Positions 32,655 to 44,700 are shown, counted from the first letter of the stretch. The stretch is 64,000 nucleotides of DNA from Sipunculus nudus (GCA_026874595.1 CM049320.1:28260714-28324713); one strand, 5' to 3'. Notes: generated by a model from the letters alone, not told the origin. Numbers and translations are program-made.

Positions 32655-33050
32655 GGGTTGGTTTAGCGTAGTTTAAATCATAAAAAATACACTTATTAAA
32701 GAGAGACGTATCTGGGCAGGATGTATACACGCAGGGTTCGTTTAGCGTAGTTTTAGCCATAAAAAATACACTTATGAAAGAGAGACGTAGACGGACAGAA
32801 AGTATACACGCAGGGTTCGTTTAGCGTAGTTTTAGTCATAAAAAATACACTTATGAAAGAGAGACGTAGACGGGCAGAAAGATACACGCAGGGTTCGTTT
32901 AGCGTAGTTTTAGTCATAAAAAATACACTTATGAAAGAGAGACGTAGACGGGCAGAAAGTATACACGCAGGGTTCGTTTAGCGTAGTTTTAGTCATAAAA
33001 ATACACTTTTGAAAGAGAGACGTAGCCGGGCAGGAGGTAAACACGCCGGG
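32655..33050. repeat. 79-bp tandem array (five units)
   Basis: GCAGGGTTCGTTTAGCGTAG recurs at 32731, 32810, 32888 and 32967, with a diverged first unit at about 32652, so the period is 78-79 bp. Each unit has TAAAAAATACACTTATGAAA and GAGAGACGTAGACGGGCAG. It sits directly inside the right inverted end of the transposon at 30513-33214. Confidence 0.93.
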
Positions 33051-33917
33051 TCCCGCAGCACGACACGCCTAATTGGAGACGGGGCGATGTTTATGGAGTG
33101 CGTCCTACCGGCCACTCGTCATTGTTTATATAGTGCGTCCTGCCGCCCTGCGTTTTATCGCACGGTCCGTTGGGACGTACGTCTTATCGGGATGCGTCTC
33201 ACCGGGTGCACACCCATTGACAGAGATACATTTTAAAATATCATCAAGAGATTATGTGTGGTAAGACTTTTAAGGAAAGATCCATAGCCTTTTAAGAATG
33301 GAGGTATTGATATAACAAGAATATTATGTTATATCCATCTGGATTTCGGAATTTATATGAACAGGGTTGGGTATAATTCATAAGCTACAGTTCAATGTAT
33401 ACCACATCCCTGAGATTAATTGATAATTCAACACTGTTAAACTGGGCTCCCATCTTCACATTTTTTTCTTTTGCCGGCTGATTTTTTTCAAGTAGCCACA
33501 AAAATCTGCCAGTCTCACTGACCTGTGAGTGCTTGCACACCTACTGATTTTCTGCACCAATCAACAGATTTTAAAGGTAATTTAATTTAGTCACTTCTGA
33601 TTTTACCTCCAGGATAGTTATTGGCCTCAGGAATGATAAAGAGAAGGAAGAGTAGGTTGTATAACAGCGATTTCTTCGGTTCCGTCATCACAGTGACCAA
33701 ATTTTTGAGAGCATATAAAAATCGGCTGATTTACAACCTACACAACTACACATGGCAGCGTGCACCCTAAAAATCAGCAGATGGGCAGCTGGCTTTATTG
33801 TGTTAGCACTGACAGGTGTATCACTATTCCTAGACACATTCAGCTCCAATATATATATATACCAAAAGGCAACATAAAATCCAATTAAGTGTTTTCTACA
33901 TAGGGTTCTGGAAATAG

Positions 33918-33998
33918 CATCAATAGCCTGTTTGACAGAAAGAATGTTGACCTATCAGGGTTTGATGGGATTTCAACACCTGATCTGATTGTGATACA
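33918..33998 (+). mobile_element. Possible fossil tRNA-like SINE head
   Basis: ATAGCCTGTTTGACAGAAAG (A-box-like) is followed by GGGATTTCAACACC, a poor B box, at roughly the right distance. Too decayed to be sure. Confidence 0.3.
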
Positions 33999-34058
33999 AA
34001 AATTGAACAGAGATTTATACTTTTTTGTAGACTTTCTCTCCTGTGTGGCATTCATATA

Positions 34059-34236
34059 CAGCAAAACCTCAAAATTACAACCACCAATGGGACCACGATA
34101 TAGTGGTAGCTTTTTCGAGGTGGTTGTTTAAGGGAGGTCTGATATTAGGAGCTAAAAAGAATGGGGACTGTGAAAAAGTGGTCATTATTTTGAGGTAGTC
34201 GCTATACTGAGGTGGTCGCTAGGCAAGGTTTGACTG
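34059..34236. mobile_element. GAGGTGGTC-family MITE, copy 2
   Basis: Flanked by TA on both sides (34057-34058 and 34237-34238). The left end CAGCAAAACCT and the right end AGGTTTGACTG are inverse copies with small differences. Inside are repeated GAGGTGGT/GAGGTAGTCGCTATACTG words. It is the better-preserved partner of 28981-29128. I recall similar short repeats with GACCACCTC motifs in many invertebrate genomes. Confidence 0.78.
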
Positions 34237-34239
34237 TAT

Positions 34240-36647
34240 TTAATTATGATCCCATGTTTAGTGTATATGACTCAGTATCATTTTTTACAATTTTCCATCA
34301 TGACTTCTTTTCAAAATAGAATTATGTGCATTTCTGTTTAAAACAAAGTATCAAAGGTACACTTTATAGTTATATTCTATAAATGACAGATTATTAATAT
34401 CTTGCTCTTTCAAGTGATTTGACTGAAAGCAGATGCTTACTTTATTTCACATAAATTCCTTGATTAGATTATGGCAACAGACATTTTTCACTTATATTAA
34501 CATAAATTAATGTACCACAGAAGGTCACCTTCCCACGAACCCTGATAATTGAAAATCACAAGTCCCTTAGAAAAAAATATATTGACCATCTTCATTAGCA
34601 ATGATATCTGCAGCCAATCTGATTGCAATAAAAACCAAATAGTACAAAGCCAGTCGCAGGAATACAAGTTTGGGCATGCTCAGCGCTTAATCGGGCTGCC
34701 ACTAATGATTTTGATGGCTATGACACCACGACAATACAAACTGGCCATTACACCGTGATCTAATAAATATTTCATTTGGAAATTCTGTGGATGGTTTATT
34801 CAGCACACAGGGCATGACATTTCCTAATATCGTGCACTGTTAATATGCAAATAAGCACGTTCACTGGTCATACATGCCTGGTAGACTGACAATGGGGCAA
34901 CAATTTTTTTTCTCACCATGATCTGCACGGCTGGATTTCATATATAACACAGGGGTTGAAATAGTTCAGACTAGTAGGATTTGAAATATTTCATACATAT
35001 TCATAGCTCTATATATAAATTAACTTTTTAAAGTGCACTTGGAAATAGAAAATCACAGTTCCATAATTATTTCAGTGACAACAAAAATATTTTAATGATT
35101 TAATAATTTTTTTACTAACAGAGTTAAATATAAATTACTCATTTTATCATTATTTGAAACATTTCATGATAGGCTACATTACTCTTGTGTAATTACAAAT
35201 ATATTCTTTAAAAAATATTAAAGTATTAATTTCATTTAGCATTTAGAGCACTTATGTGATCTGGTCCTCATGCAATCAGCAAAATGTTCATATTAATTTA
35301 ATTTGGCTTCAAGTAAATAATGATTGATAAGCATCATTTTAATGACAAAATTTTAATGTCAAATAAATCCTCTGACTATTGTGACATATGTGGGCTGACA
35401 TATATTCCTCAGTAAGAATATAATGAATATTCAGTCCGGATCCCTTGAATTCAAAATAAACTCTTCCAAAAATCATACTTGCCAGAACAGTCCACTCCAA
35501 ACAGGGGTGGTAAGCTATATGATCACATGAAACTGCACTCATACCACAATGTCAATGGTGAAAACAAGGATAAATACAGAAGCGTGTTTTTTTTTGGCGC
35601 TCAGAAGCTTGGCAAACTCTGATGGGTGAAATTTGAACACCAGAGTGTGAGACCGCCCTCCTGAATCTGATTGGAGAATACCCCACTTCCTGTCTGTGAC
35701 AATGTAGACTTCTGATCGGAGAATATAAAGTTTTGCGCAGGTGCTTATGACAGAAGAGTTGTTCCGAGAATTTCTTTCTTTGAGGAGCTGGCTTTCCTGT
35801 TGGTGCGTCGGAGCAAAATTTTTTAGAGAATGACTGTTGACCACCTAAACTGCTAAGAATCTAAATCTCAAAAATCTAAAACTGCTAAACCTCACACAAT
35901 TTTGTTTATCTAATCTAATAACTTATATTATATTCCAATAACTGCACAAGTCACTCACTAAATATTTTCTTGTGTATTTTATTTTTTTATAATGGTTCAC
36001 TTCCCCTCATCTGTGATGACTGAAGAAAACATGTTAATTTTCCACTGTTTATATTTCTCCACAGGAATGCATCTTTCTACTATATACACTTCTTACTAAA
36101 CTAGTTATAACTAACACTATCTTAATCATATACTCTCACTTCCACACGGGAATATAACTGAACCTATATTAAGCAAAATTTGTTTACAGAATATCTAATA
36201 CTGCAACTGATCTGACATCATTTTAACCTAATGTTACTGTTATTCTGTCATGTGTATACCTATCAAATGTCAAATTTTTACCTTACTTCCATCGAACAGT
36301 TCAAATCTGCTGCCATATGGGACTGCTCTGAATGAAGAAGAAATTTGATAAAAGTACAATAATATCCACATTAATCAAAACACCTGCTGAAATATCTATC
36401 ACATAATGACCAATGATTTGCTGTCCTGTTCGTCCAAATGTTCCTAAAATTGCGAGATATGTATTCCCTACAGTAAAATATCTCTCTCGTGATCGACAAT
36501 GGTTGTAACTGTCAATTGTCACTACCAGCTGCTCATGTCTATGCATAAACTTACATACGTGAATAAACATACATACTTGCAAAATTTTACTATTTTGCTA
36601 TTCTGCCAATCCTGAATCACATAAGCATGCATGTGAACCTGTTCAAT

Positions 36648-36699
<52 letters not shown>

Positions 36700-39384
36700 A
36701 ATGTTTTTTTCTGGCGTGATGGTCAATTAGTCCTCCCGGATCAAAGGCATTCATTATATACAACACTAAAACAAATAAAACCTAATTCAACTTCTAAAGG
36801 ATATCATTTTTAATTTTTTTCTGCTAAAGAATTGAAGTATATCCCTCTGCCAGTCCTATTATTTACTGACAAACTACTAATAATGTATACATTCTTATGA
36901 AAGACCTGATATCCTTTTGGACTATACTTTTCCTGCATTATGCTACTGCAACAAAGCATGTCTGTCTGATACAATAAGATCTATTCTTCTGTCAGCCATG
37001 ATAGAATCGGACACGCCTAAAATAACATGCAACTACACCAAACCAGCTGAATATTCTGTACCTAATGCCTGGTGTATGTATCTGATGACAAATCTATACA
37101 GAGAGTCCCTATTTTCATGCATATTCACAGCAAGCCACACCAACGCAGTTATGAATGGGGCGACAAAAACCATCCTTGAGAATGCATAACCAACACATAC
37201 ACTATTGCAACCTGGTGCATGACATTTTCACTGCCAGCATGGCCTGTCACTGAATTAATCATGTCGTAATGACCCAAGCCTGAATTTCAACCGCGCATTA
37301 TGCAGCCCAGCTACAGATGGCTAAATAATAGTCGCTGAAGGATGCAAAATATGATAAATATAGCACCAGGTCCATTAAGATCAATTACCTACGTGCCCTG
37401 GCTAAGCCCAGATCAATAAATCCTGCAGTGTTTACCCCTGATGAATGGCTATTTATACCATAAACTATACACTGAGGAACCTTTAACTTGTCAAAAGAAG
37501 AATACAACCTCTGTCAATGATAACTTTCACCATAGACTCCAGAATATCTGGCAAATTTAAGGCAGTTTGATGCTATCTTGTTTAAACGCAGGATAGAGTG
37601 AAACCACTTATAAAAACTTGGCTTTGGTTCCTCTGAATAATAATCGGTATATCAACCGCTGTTATCTGATCAGAATGCATAGTAACCCCCTGCTGCTTCA
37701 AGAAATGGCTATTTGCGATCAGAGCGACTTCACAGCAAGGCAGCTATAATACAAGACACATGAATAGGAGGAGACTTCGTATTTATCCGCTGCTTTAGAT
37801 GCGGTATATTGATCCTAAATTTTGTGACGACATCCTAAAAACTAACAAATTATGATGCCTGGTGCTCAGTCAATAGACTAGCATTCTGTTCAATTATTCA
37901 ACAATGCATCATTTAAACTGTATGTAATAAATACTGATGTACTCATATACACATACGCGAAGGTACAACAGGTAATTCTAGATTGAGATCTTTTGACTTA
38001 GATTTTCTATATACCTATATTCGCACCTATTTCATCAATAGTCTACTCTGAAAGATTTTTTTTTCTTTTCATAAAAACTTATAATTTTTTCTCTGCTACA
38101 AAAATATGTCCAAGCAGACACAGAAAGTGAAATATGCCTGTTAATCTTTAATCTAGGTTTATATTCCCATAATTATTATCTCAGCTAGAATCTAAAACAA
38201 ATGAAGACTGTATTTTATTCTAATTCTCAGGCATAAATGATCTGGTTAAGCATATTCTAGCAATAATCTTTCTTTCACATACAAACCAGCTGAAATATTT
38301 TCATGGCTTTCTCTATCATTGGGTTTTTCTAACCACATTGTAACCTGAAAATCAATCTAGTCTGCTTAGACAATGACATTAATGGTGTCTTTCTGAATAT
38401 AAACAATATACTCTGCAATAAATTTCTAGGGCTCCCTCTATGAAATTACTAATATTCAAAGTTCAACCTGCCCTCTTTACTAACATAGATGTCAGTCCTA
38501 AATCCTGAAGTACCATGGCAGTTCAGAGCATGTTGTTATCCAATAGCCAGTAAGCACTATATACAGGATTCAAACAAACCAGGAATACAATGCAAGAAAT
38601 GCAACTTTGAATCAGTGTAAATAAAGTATTCCTCTGAAAGGTTAAATACTGATTCCTACAATATTCCTCAATAAAATATTTTCTTATTTATATGGTTCTT
38701 ATTGGCATATCTCAATTACATCTATACCCCCACTGAAATTAATAATTTCTAAAATGTCTTTAGTAATCTGTAAACTTTCACCTTTACCTGTAAATTCTCA
38801 ATTACATTAATTGACAATTATCTGGAAGATTCTCATCTAAAATATATGATGATCTGTACAATGTGTCTATATTTAGGTCAATACTATGTGTAAACTATCC
38901 TTGCATGGGTATCCCTGGGTATATTCAATATTATATGGAAACTGTACCTTTTAGAGCCCAAACTACACTTCACTAAATATAAGCAACTTGAATATACACA
39001 GAGATATTAAAACTGAATATATAAGATTCATTATTACCTGTAATATTCCATTATATTTAATATCCATGAATCATAATCATAAAATGTACATGAAATATAC
39101 ATGAGCTACGTCCCCTACATCAACTACCTGTAAAATTCAATACTTCTTATAAAATAAAAAACTGGATAAAAAAATATTTTAATCTACTTGTAAAATTCAG
39201 CAACTGATATCTCCATATGAATGCTACCTGTATTCATGTACATGATCCAAGTAATAATTAACTAGGTATTATACACCCAAATGCACTTGAGCTAAATACA
39301 TCTACTTCAATATACACACTGACAGTCGTAAGAGTAACTAGCATGCTGAAGAACTAACCAGCCAGAAATATGGACTGTCAAGCA
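34240..39384. other. Mostly unique AT-rich DNA downstream of mir-8 (minus-strand sense)
   Basis: No recognisable exon. Contents: an (AT)n microsatellite at 36647-36694; patches of higher complexity at 34590-34880 (with an octamer ATATGCAAAT), 35340-35850 and 37200-37860 that look like regulatory sequence rather than drift; and a loose recurrence of TACCTGTAAAATTC words at 38790-39235. The ORFs at 35539-35844 (minus, 101 codons) and 36917-37189 (plus, 90 codons) do not resemble known proteins. Confidence 0.45.
36647..36694. repeat. (AT)n microsatellite
   Basis: Nearly pure AT dinucleotide run of about 48 bp with one AAAT interruption. Confidence 0.97.
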
Positions 39385-39503
39385 ACAGCCTGCGGGGCTG
39401 CAGCAAGATGGAAATCAAACAGCGCCAGTAGTAGTAGCAGCAGTACTCGCCAGGAGCAGTAGGAGCAGTACTCGTTGCGTTGCGTAGATCGGCAAGCCCT
39501 GTG

Positions 39504-39526
39504 GACATCTTTACCTGACAGTATTA
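39504..39526 (-). ncRNA. mir-8: mature miR-8-3p (main arm)
   Basis: This is the 23-nt guide arm. Its seed, AATACTG (positions 2-8), is the miR-8/miR-200b/c seed. The whole arm agrees with the bilaterian miR-8 sequence as I remember it, so target choice should be conserved. Confidence 0.95.
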
Positions 39527-39544
39527 GAGAATGCAATGCACGGG

Positions 39545-39566
39545 TCTAATGCTGCCACGTAAGATG
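39545..39566 (-). ncRNA. mir-8: miR-8-5p (star arm)
   Basis: This 22-nt arm pairs with the 3p arm with 2-nt overhang geometry. It begins CATCTTAC and ends GCATTAGA, like the star arm I recall from Drosophila, with a GT replacing a CG in the middle. Confidence 0.88.
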
Positions 39567-39620
39567 TACTCAGAACCTGCGTTCATGTCACCACGCGCCG
39601 GGCGGAAAGGCAAAAGTCCC

Positions 39621-41285
39621 CATCAGCAGGTGAAAAAATTCAAGACAGAGCTGGTCACAGAATCCTGTATTTGCTGTGCTCTTTTGGACTTTTCAGTTAT
39701 GTACTCCACACAAAGGTACTAAGGAAATGAAACATTATAACAAGTATCTCTGCAGTCACACTCTCTTCAAATGTATAGTTGAAGGTCTCATTCGCATAAA
39801 TAAATGTTATTTTGCTAATCTCTGACAAATATACATTATCAGAAACAGATATATTAACATTTTTTTTCTCCCTTTACTTATTTGTACTAAATTAAACACA
39901 GTATTAATGTACAATCTCTCACAATCCTATATTTTATTATTTATGGTTTATATAAATTTAAATAATTGGTAAGTAATCATTCCTCTGTCTTATTACTAAG
40001 CCTACAAAACCTGATTACAAGTGTACTCTGAGTATAACTGTATTAAGATAAAACTGTATTTATCAAATTAAATTATTTTATTTGTATACTGTTTACAAGT
40101 ATAACTTTTATATAATTTTACTATGTGTGTTATTAAAATTTAAAGTTTCCTGTTATTATGATATAAATGATATATATTTGATAATTGATCATGTTAACAA
40201 TATTTTGTTGCATGTACACTTCATACAATGCATTGGTTTATTGCAGCATCCAGGTGATGGCAAGTCGGTAAATTCTTTAAAAGAAATATCAAGGAAAATT
40301 TTTCATTTCAATCTGATACATATATATATATATAAACTTGTCATATGATCATCTGGTTAAATATATCAAGTTTTTTATGATGACAGTCATCATGAACTAG
40401 CTGACACTATGTTATCCAACCAACATGGGCCCACCTGTGTTACCAATAATTTCCTTATGGATATTATATATCTTGGGAGTTAATTTCCGATATCCAAACA
40501 TTGACCTCGTTTGCACTCACTGACATGTATGGCCACAATCATAATCAGAACATGGGGTACAAATTCCAAAAATTATAAAAAATCCACAAAGTTGCCATAT
40601 ATAGCTTATAGGAAGAGACTTCCTGCATGTCATGGAAATCCATAATTCACCAACACAGCGTGTCCCGATAAATTCCAAAAAAGTTTTGCAGATCCGCTGG
40701 TTTATCTTATCACTGTGACATTTTCAGCTTGCAGGTGAATCTGGTAGTGTTAATGCTCCCATATAAGCAACATTAAACCTTAATTTTCTCCACTGTTGAG
40801 CTCTGACCTTTTCATTCAATTGAGTTTGTTTTCTTATTCAAGAGCTGCACCAAACCTTAGGCAGAGGCATAACAATTGCACAAATTAACAGCACTATTTC
40901 TTGTCTTGATCCTGACTCATCAACTCAAAAAGTATTGTTTCACTTGATGAATATAATGTTGTATAAATACAAAATATCTTGTGGAAATAAGCCACTAAAT
41001 ATAGTAGCAACACTCAACCTGTGTTAAATCTTCCCAAATACTGAAATTTAAGTATTTGACATAAGACATACCTATGAAAAATATGAAAAGTATTGTAATA
41101 AATATAATTGTACTTTTCATTATTACTAATAATATTAATAATTTCATTATCATCCATATTTTTCATTTAAGGTTGGATTTTTTTTTCAGACAGACATTGA
41201 CAATTGTAACACAATAATCCCATGAGATTAAATTTTAAATTTTATCTAAATCTATCATGTATTTCTTACACTTAAGAGCCTTTAA
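39621..41285. other. AT-rich DNA upstream of mir-8 on the minus strand
   Basis: No recognisable gene. If the primary transcript starts well upstream, this stretch is part of it. A TA-rich run lies at 40319-40333. Confidence 0.4.
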
Positions 41286-41703
41286 AATGCCTTTGATTTT
41301 TTTTTTTTGTTGGAGGTAACCGCCTTTATTTTTTTAATGCTAGCTTAACTAAGTGTATATACATCTGCAGATTTCCATTCCGGTTTCGGACTACTTGACA
41401 GGGCAGTATCACACGCTTCCTCCCATTTTATAGCCTGGCGTTAACAAGGCCCGGTGATTACTGCACCTGCAGGCCCTGGGTTGGTAATCATACCACCAAG
41501 GACCCCGAAAGGCGCACTCGTTTGTGAGTGACACACGGCCGTTGGGCACAACCTTCCCATTAAGCCTGCAGAGCGCTCACCCTGGGTGGGGGCCGACCGT
41601 GAAAAACCTCGCCTCCTCGTCTGAGATTCGAACTCACGATCTCCAGGCCTTGGGTCCTGCGCTCTACCCCTGAGCCACAGAGGCCGGTAATGCCTTTGAT
41701 TTT
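41286..41703 (-). mobile_element. tRNA-derived SINE, copy 2 (well preserved)
   Basis: Same family as the element at 621-1024 and better preserved. The tRNA-like head at about 41620-41688 (minus strand) has the A box TGGCTCAGGGGTAGAGC and a perfect B box GTTCGAATC. The body carries many intact CpGs, so the copy is fairly young. The tail is a T-run at about 41297-41308. Flanks 41286-41298 and 41689-41701 are an exact target duplication, AATGCCTTTGATT, extending into the T-run. The CpG-rich body may carry one of the conserved SINE central domains; I could not name it. Confidence 0.92.
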
Positions 41704-44700
41704 GTTTACTTTATCTTTTTGCAACCAAGCAAAGAGACAATGAAAAAGGTTACAAATAAATAGTAATACTGTTAAAAACAGGGCTGTATAGTCAGTACAA
41801 CCCAGATAAAAGACAACTCATGAGTCACCATGCCTGTTGCATTATTTATCTTACAGATGTATAAATGTCACAGAGATCTGTGCTAATTGCTAATGATATC
41901 AGTTTGTCAGTTGATACTTATCCATTCACATAAATACTAACTGACACTTTATCTCTTAATTCCATATTACCCACCATAAGTCAAAGAGGTCACAAACTTT
42001 GGTCTGCTTGAAGAATTCGACCCAGCATATAATCTATATGCACAGACGTTGGTTGTATGTTTCCCAGCAGATTTAGTTTGTTTTCACTTTCAAGTAACCT
42101 AGTTTCCCTAACAAGCACCTGTGCAAACATTCTTTCATATGTATGATATTTCCCCTGAAACAGGTTTTTGTAAATAACTGATCTCTCAAAGTAACCAAGA
42201 ATAAAACTATTTTAACAATTTGATTTATATTTTGTTTTTTCCTTCAGAGCAGCTGGTTTTCTGCTGCCATAAAACCAAAAAGGTACAATTAAGGTTTAAT
42301 TAAAAATAAATTACGATTAATATGTTGCAGGCTTGTGATCTTTTAATCTGGTTTTTTGAAGACAAAATCTTTTAAATAAATGAAATTCACTTTTTTTTTT
42401 ACAAAAAAGTGCTTAACAATATTATCTTTAAAACAAACAGACATACCATATATTAGATTTTTACTTCATTAATAAAAGACATATTTGATTTGATTATATT
42501 GCAAATATTTTATTCCCACCCTGTTTGGTCTTTAGTCCATTTAACAAAGTCCCTTTTTTACAGAGATAAACTTTCATGCCCTGGGGCCCATAAACATACA
42601 GATAAACCTACTCGAGTCCTATTTTCTTAATCAGCGCATATATATGACTGTTGATTACAATACAATGGTCCTGTTTCTTAAACATTTCCACAGTTCAAGT
42701 GATGATGGCAGACATTTCAGTTGTACATTTCAGTTGTTTATTTCAGTTGTACATTGGATGAGCACTGATTGGGTGTGGTTACAAGAGAACATGTGTGTAT
42801 TATACCCAATGATCACCTCACAATGTCTTAATGTCACTTCAGTTCCAGAAGTGTGATGCATTTCTATCACGAGTGAAGGAAACCGATAGATTTATGTTTC
42901 CACACAATGGTAAGTGTACCATAAAAATAGCTATTCACTGATAAAACAAATTTACAGGGGAAAAAATATTCAATTTAAGGCCAAACCTCCAATACACTGA
43001 ATAACAGTTCTAAGTTAATGGGAAACAACATTCTTTCTCAAGTATAACTCCGCCTCCAATGCAAATGGAAATCACAAACTCTCAAGCTTGGATACCGGAC
43101 ACAAGAACTGATCATTTTAACGGAAGAAATATGAGGAACTGTGGGAAAAATCCAGATAATTGGAAACAAGACAAAAAGTAAGCCCAGATGGAAAGCAAAG
43201 CCGCAGAGAAAAACAAAACAGAAAGCACTCACCTTCACTGTCTCATCCCTCTGGGACAGTATTGTCACTTTCGTTTAAGATTATACTGAAGAAGCTTCTG
43301 AAATGCTTATACATATAAGCAGTCACTGATTACAACACAGGTTTCTCGCCCATCACCTTTTACAAAATGTGAGATTATAAGTGTATATCGATAGTGCTAG
43401 GTAAGTTGCCAAAAAAGAATTTGAAACCATCTTATGATATATAAAATATAGCCGGGTGTCTTTTTCTTATTAATTATATATTTCTTTATCAAAATCAAAT
43501 AAATTGTGATTGTATCATTAAATTCAATATTAATGGATTTAAACCCAACAATATCTGGGTTTGCTGGACATGATTTTTACTAAACATTCAATCGAGAAAA
43601 AAAAACTGAATTAAAATAATTTTCAAATTGAGCATACCAATATAAACTGGGTAATTAATGTAAACCCAAGCTGTGTCAGATGATTTCTTTGAAAGAAGAT
43701 TACAGAAATTCCATTAAAATGTTAAAACTTTACTGTCTGAAGAAATGTTCTTTTTTTCAGTTACCGAAATTTTTGAAACCAATATATCAGGCACTATCAC
43801 CAATGGATCTGCTGGTATGTGAAACTGACAACACTCACCTTGCTAGGAAAGGTTCTCAAATGTATCCTCCTTGCATATGAGTGGAGAGTGGTTGGTTGGC
43901 AGTGTAACGGGAAAGATCTGGATGTAATCTATATCAAAGTGTATCTGCGCAAAGGCTATCCTATGTAAGGTTGGATAGACTTGGCTCATGAGTGGAGCTT
44001 GGGAATTCAATCCAGCATTAAAACAGGCTTGTTTCTCCATACTGAGTGAGCTCTGGGCAAGTATGTTGGCCAGACACAGGAGAAGTTTCCTGGCTGTATG
44101 TTCCAAGATCAAGGGAAACCCAGCTGTTAGCTGGCTTGTATGCTGTGGCCTAGAAGATGGTTAGGAGGATGAAAACCATCTACTAAAATGTGCATGCCTG
44201 CGCTATGATGCCCCTTACAGCAATGAATATGCTGATTCATGCGGACCTCTCTCATAAAATTAATATGACAAAGTTACTAAAATAACTCTGCTCCAAGGCA
44301 GCTGGCACAAGACCACTATTAACTTGTACTGAGAACAGTTTTAAATCGTTGTATCTCTTCTGAGCCATCAATGGACGAAATGTCATCCAATGCAAGTAAA
44401 TACTAAACGGGAACCCAAATACAACAGCCTGATCAGGCCCCCTATATCAATGGAAATATTTCATGCTATGACCTCGCATTTTTCTCCAGAAAAATAATGT
44501 CACAGGTGGCCTTAAAACCAATTATACATACAGCTCACTGATATTCAATCTGGATCTGTTGAACTCATCACTGTTTGATAATGGTGTCCATATATTTTCA
44601 AGAGAAAAAAAATTTGTTCTTCACAATGAATCATCTGTGGTATTCTCCTTTCAGAAAAGTAGTATGATGTGACTATGTCGTTATACTGCAAAATATTTTC

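Larger units (their letters stand above)
30513..33214. mobile_element. Foldback/Mutator-like non-autonomous transposon
   Basis: A 2.7-kb element bounded by direct repeats CATTGACAGA (30503-30512 and 33215-33224), a 9-10 bp target duplication. Both ends carry CCGGTGAGACGCA in inverted orientation. Behind it follow spaced copies of a short word ending GACGTA or GACGCA: five in the left ~85 bp (GAGACGCA, GGACGTA, GGGACGTA, GAAGCGTA, TAGGACGTA) and at least five in the right ~150 bp. Such subterminal arrays are usually transposase binding sites. A 9-10 bp duplication with long repeat-built inverted ends is typical of foldback and Mutator-like elements. No transposase ORF is present; the interior carries a GAAA microsatellite and a 79-bp array. 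Confidence 0.72.
39504..39566 (-). ncRNA. mir-8: microRNA precursor, miR-8/miR-200 family
   Basis: This is the precursor of miR-8, an animal microRNA (miR-200 in vertebrates) that is processed by Drosha and Dicer and represses target mRNAs from the Argonaute complex. Read on the minus strand, the 5p arm (39566-39545) begins CATCTTACGTGGCAGCATTA. An 18-nt loop (39544-39527) follows, then the 3p arm (39526-39504) beginning TAATACTGTCAGG. The 3p arm equals the miR-8 mature sequence as I remember it over its 23 nt. The arms pair with about 18 Watson-Crick or G-U pairs, a G-G mismatch, a C-A mismatch and one bulged A, which is normal precursor geometry. A CNNC motif (CTAC) begins 17 nt downstream of the 3p end, where the SRp20 processing signal usually sits. 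No host gene is visible. From memory the Drosophila 5p arm has CG where this one has GT. Preservation of both arms and the stem makes a chance match implausible. Expression cannot be judged from sequence. Confidence 0.96.
39385..39620. promoter_or_regulatory. CpG-rich pocket around mir-8
   Basis: About 230 bp with clearly more G+C and more CpG than the kilobases around it; CpGs cluster at 39448-39492 and 39590-39603. It contains a short direct repeat: GAGCAGTACTCG at about 39467 and a near copy CAGCAGTACTCG at about 39439. On the mir-8 strand these lie just downstream of the hairpin. It may be constrained pri-miRNA sequence or a local regulatory site; the sequence does not decide which. Confidence 0.35.

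Noticed and set aside
43880-44170. Possible SINE around TTGGCTCATGAGTGGAGC
   Set aside because: The A-box-like word is followed by a B-box-like word at too short a distance, and no tail was found.
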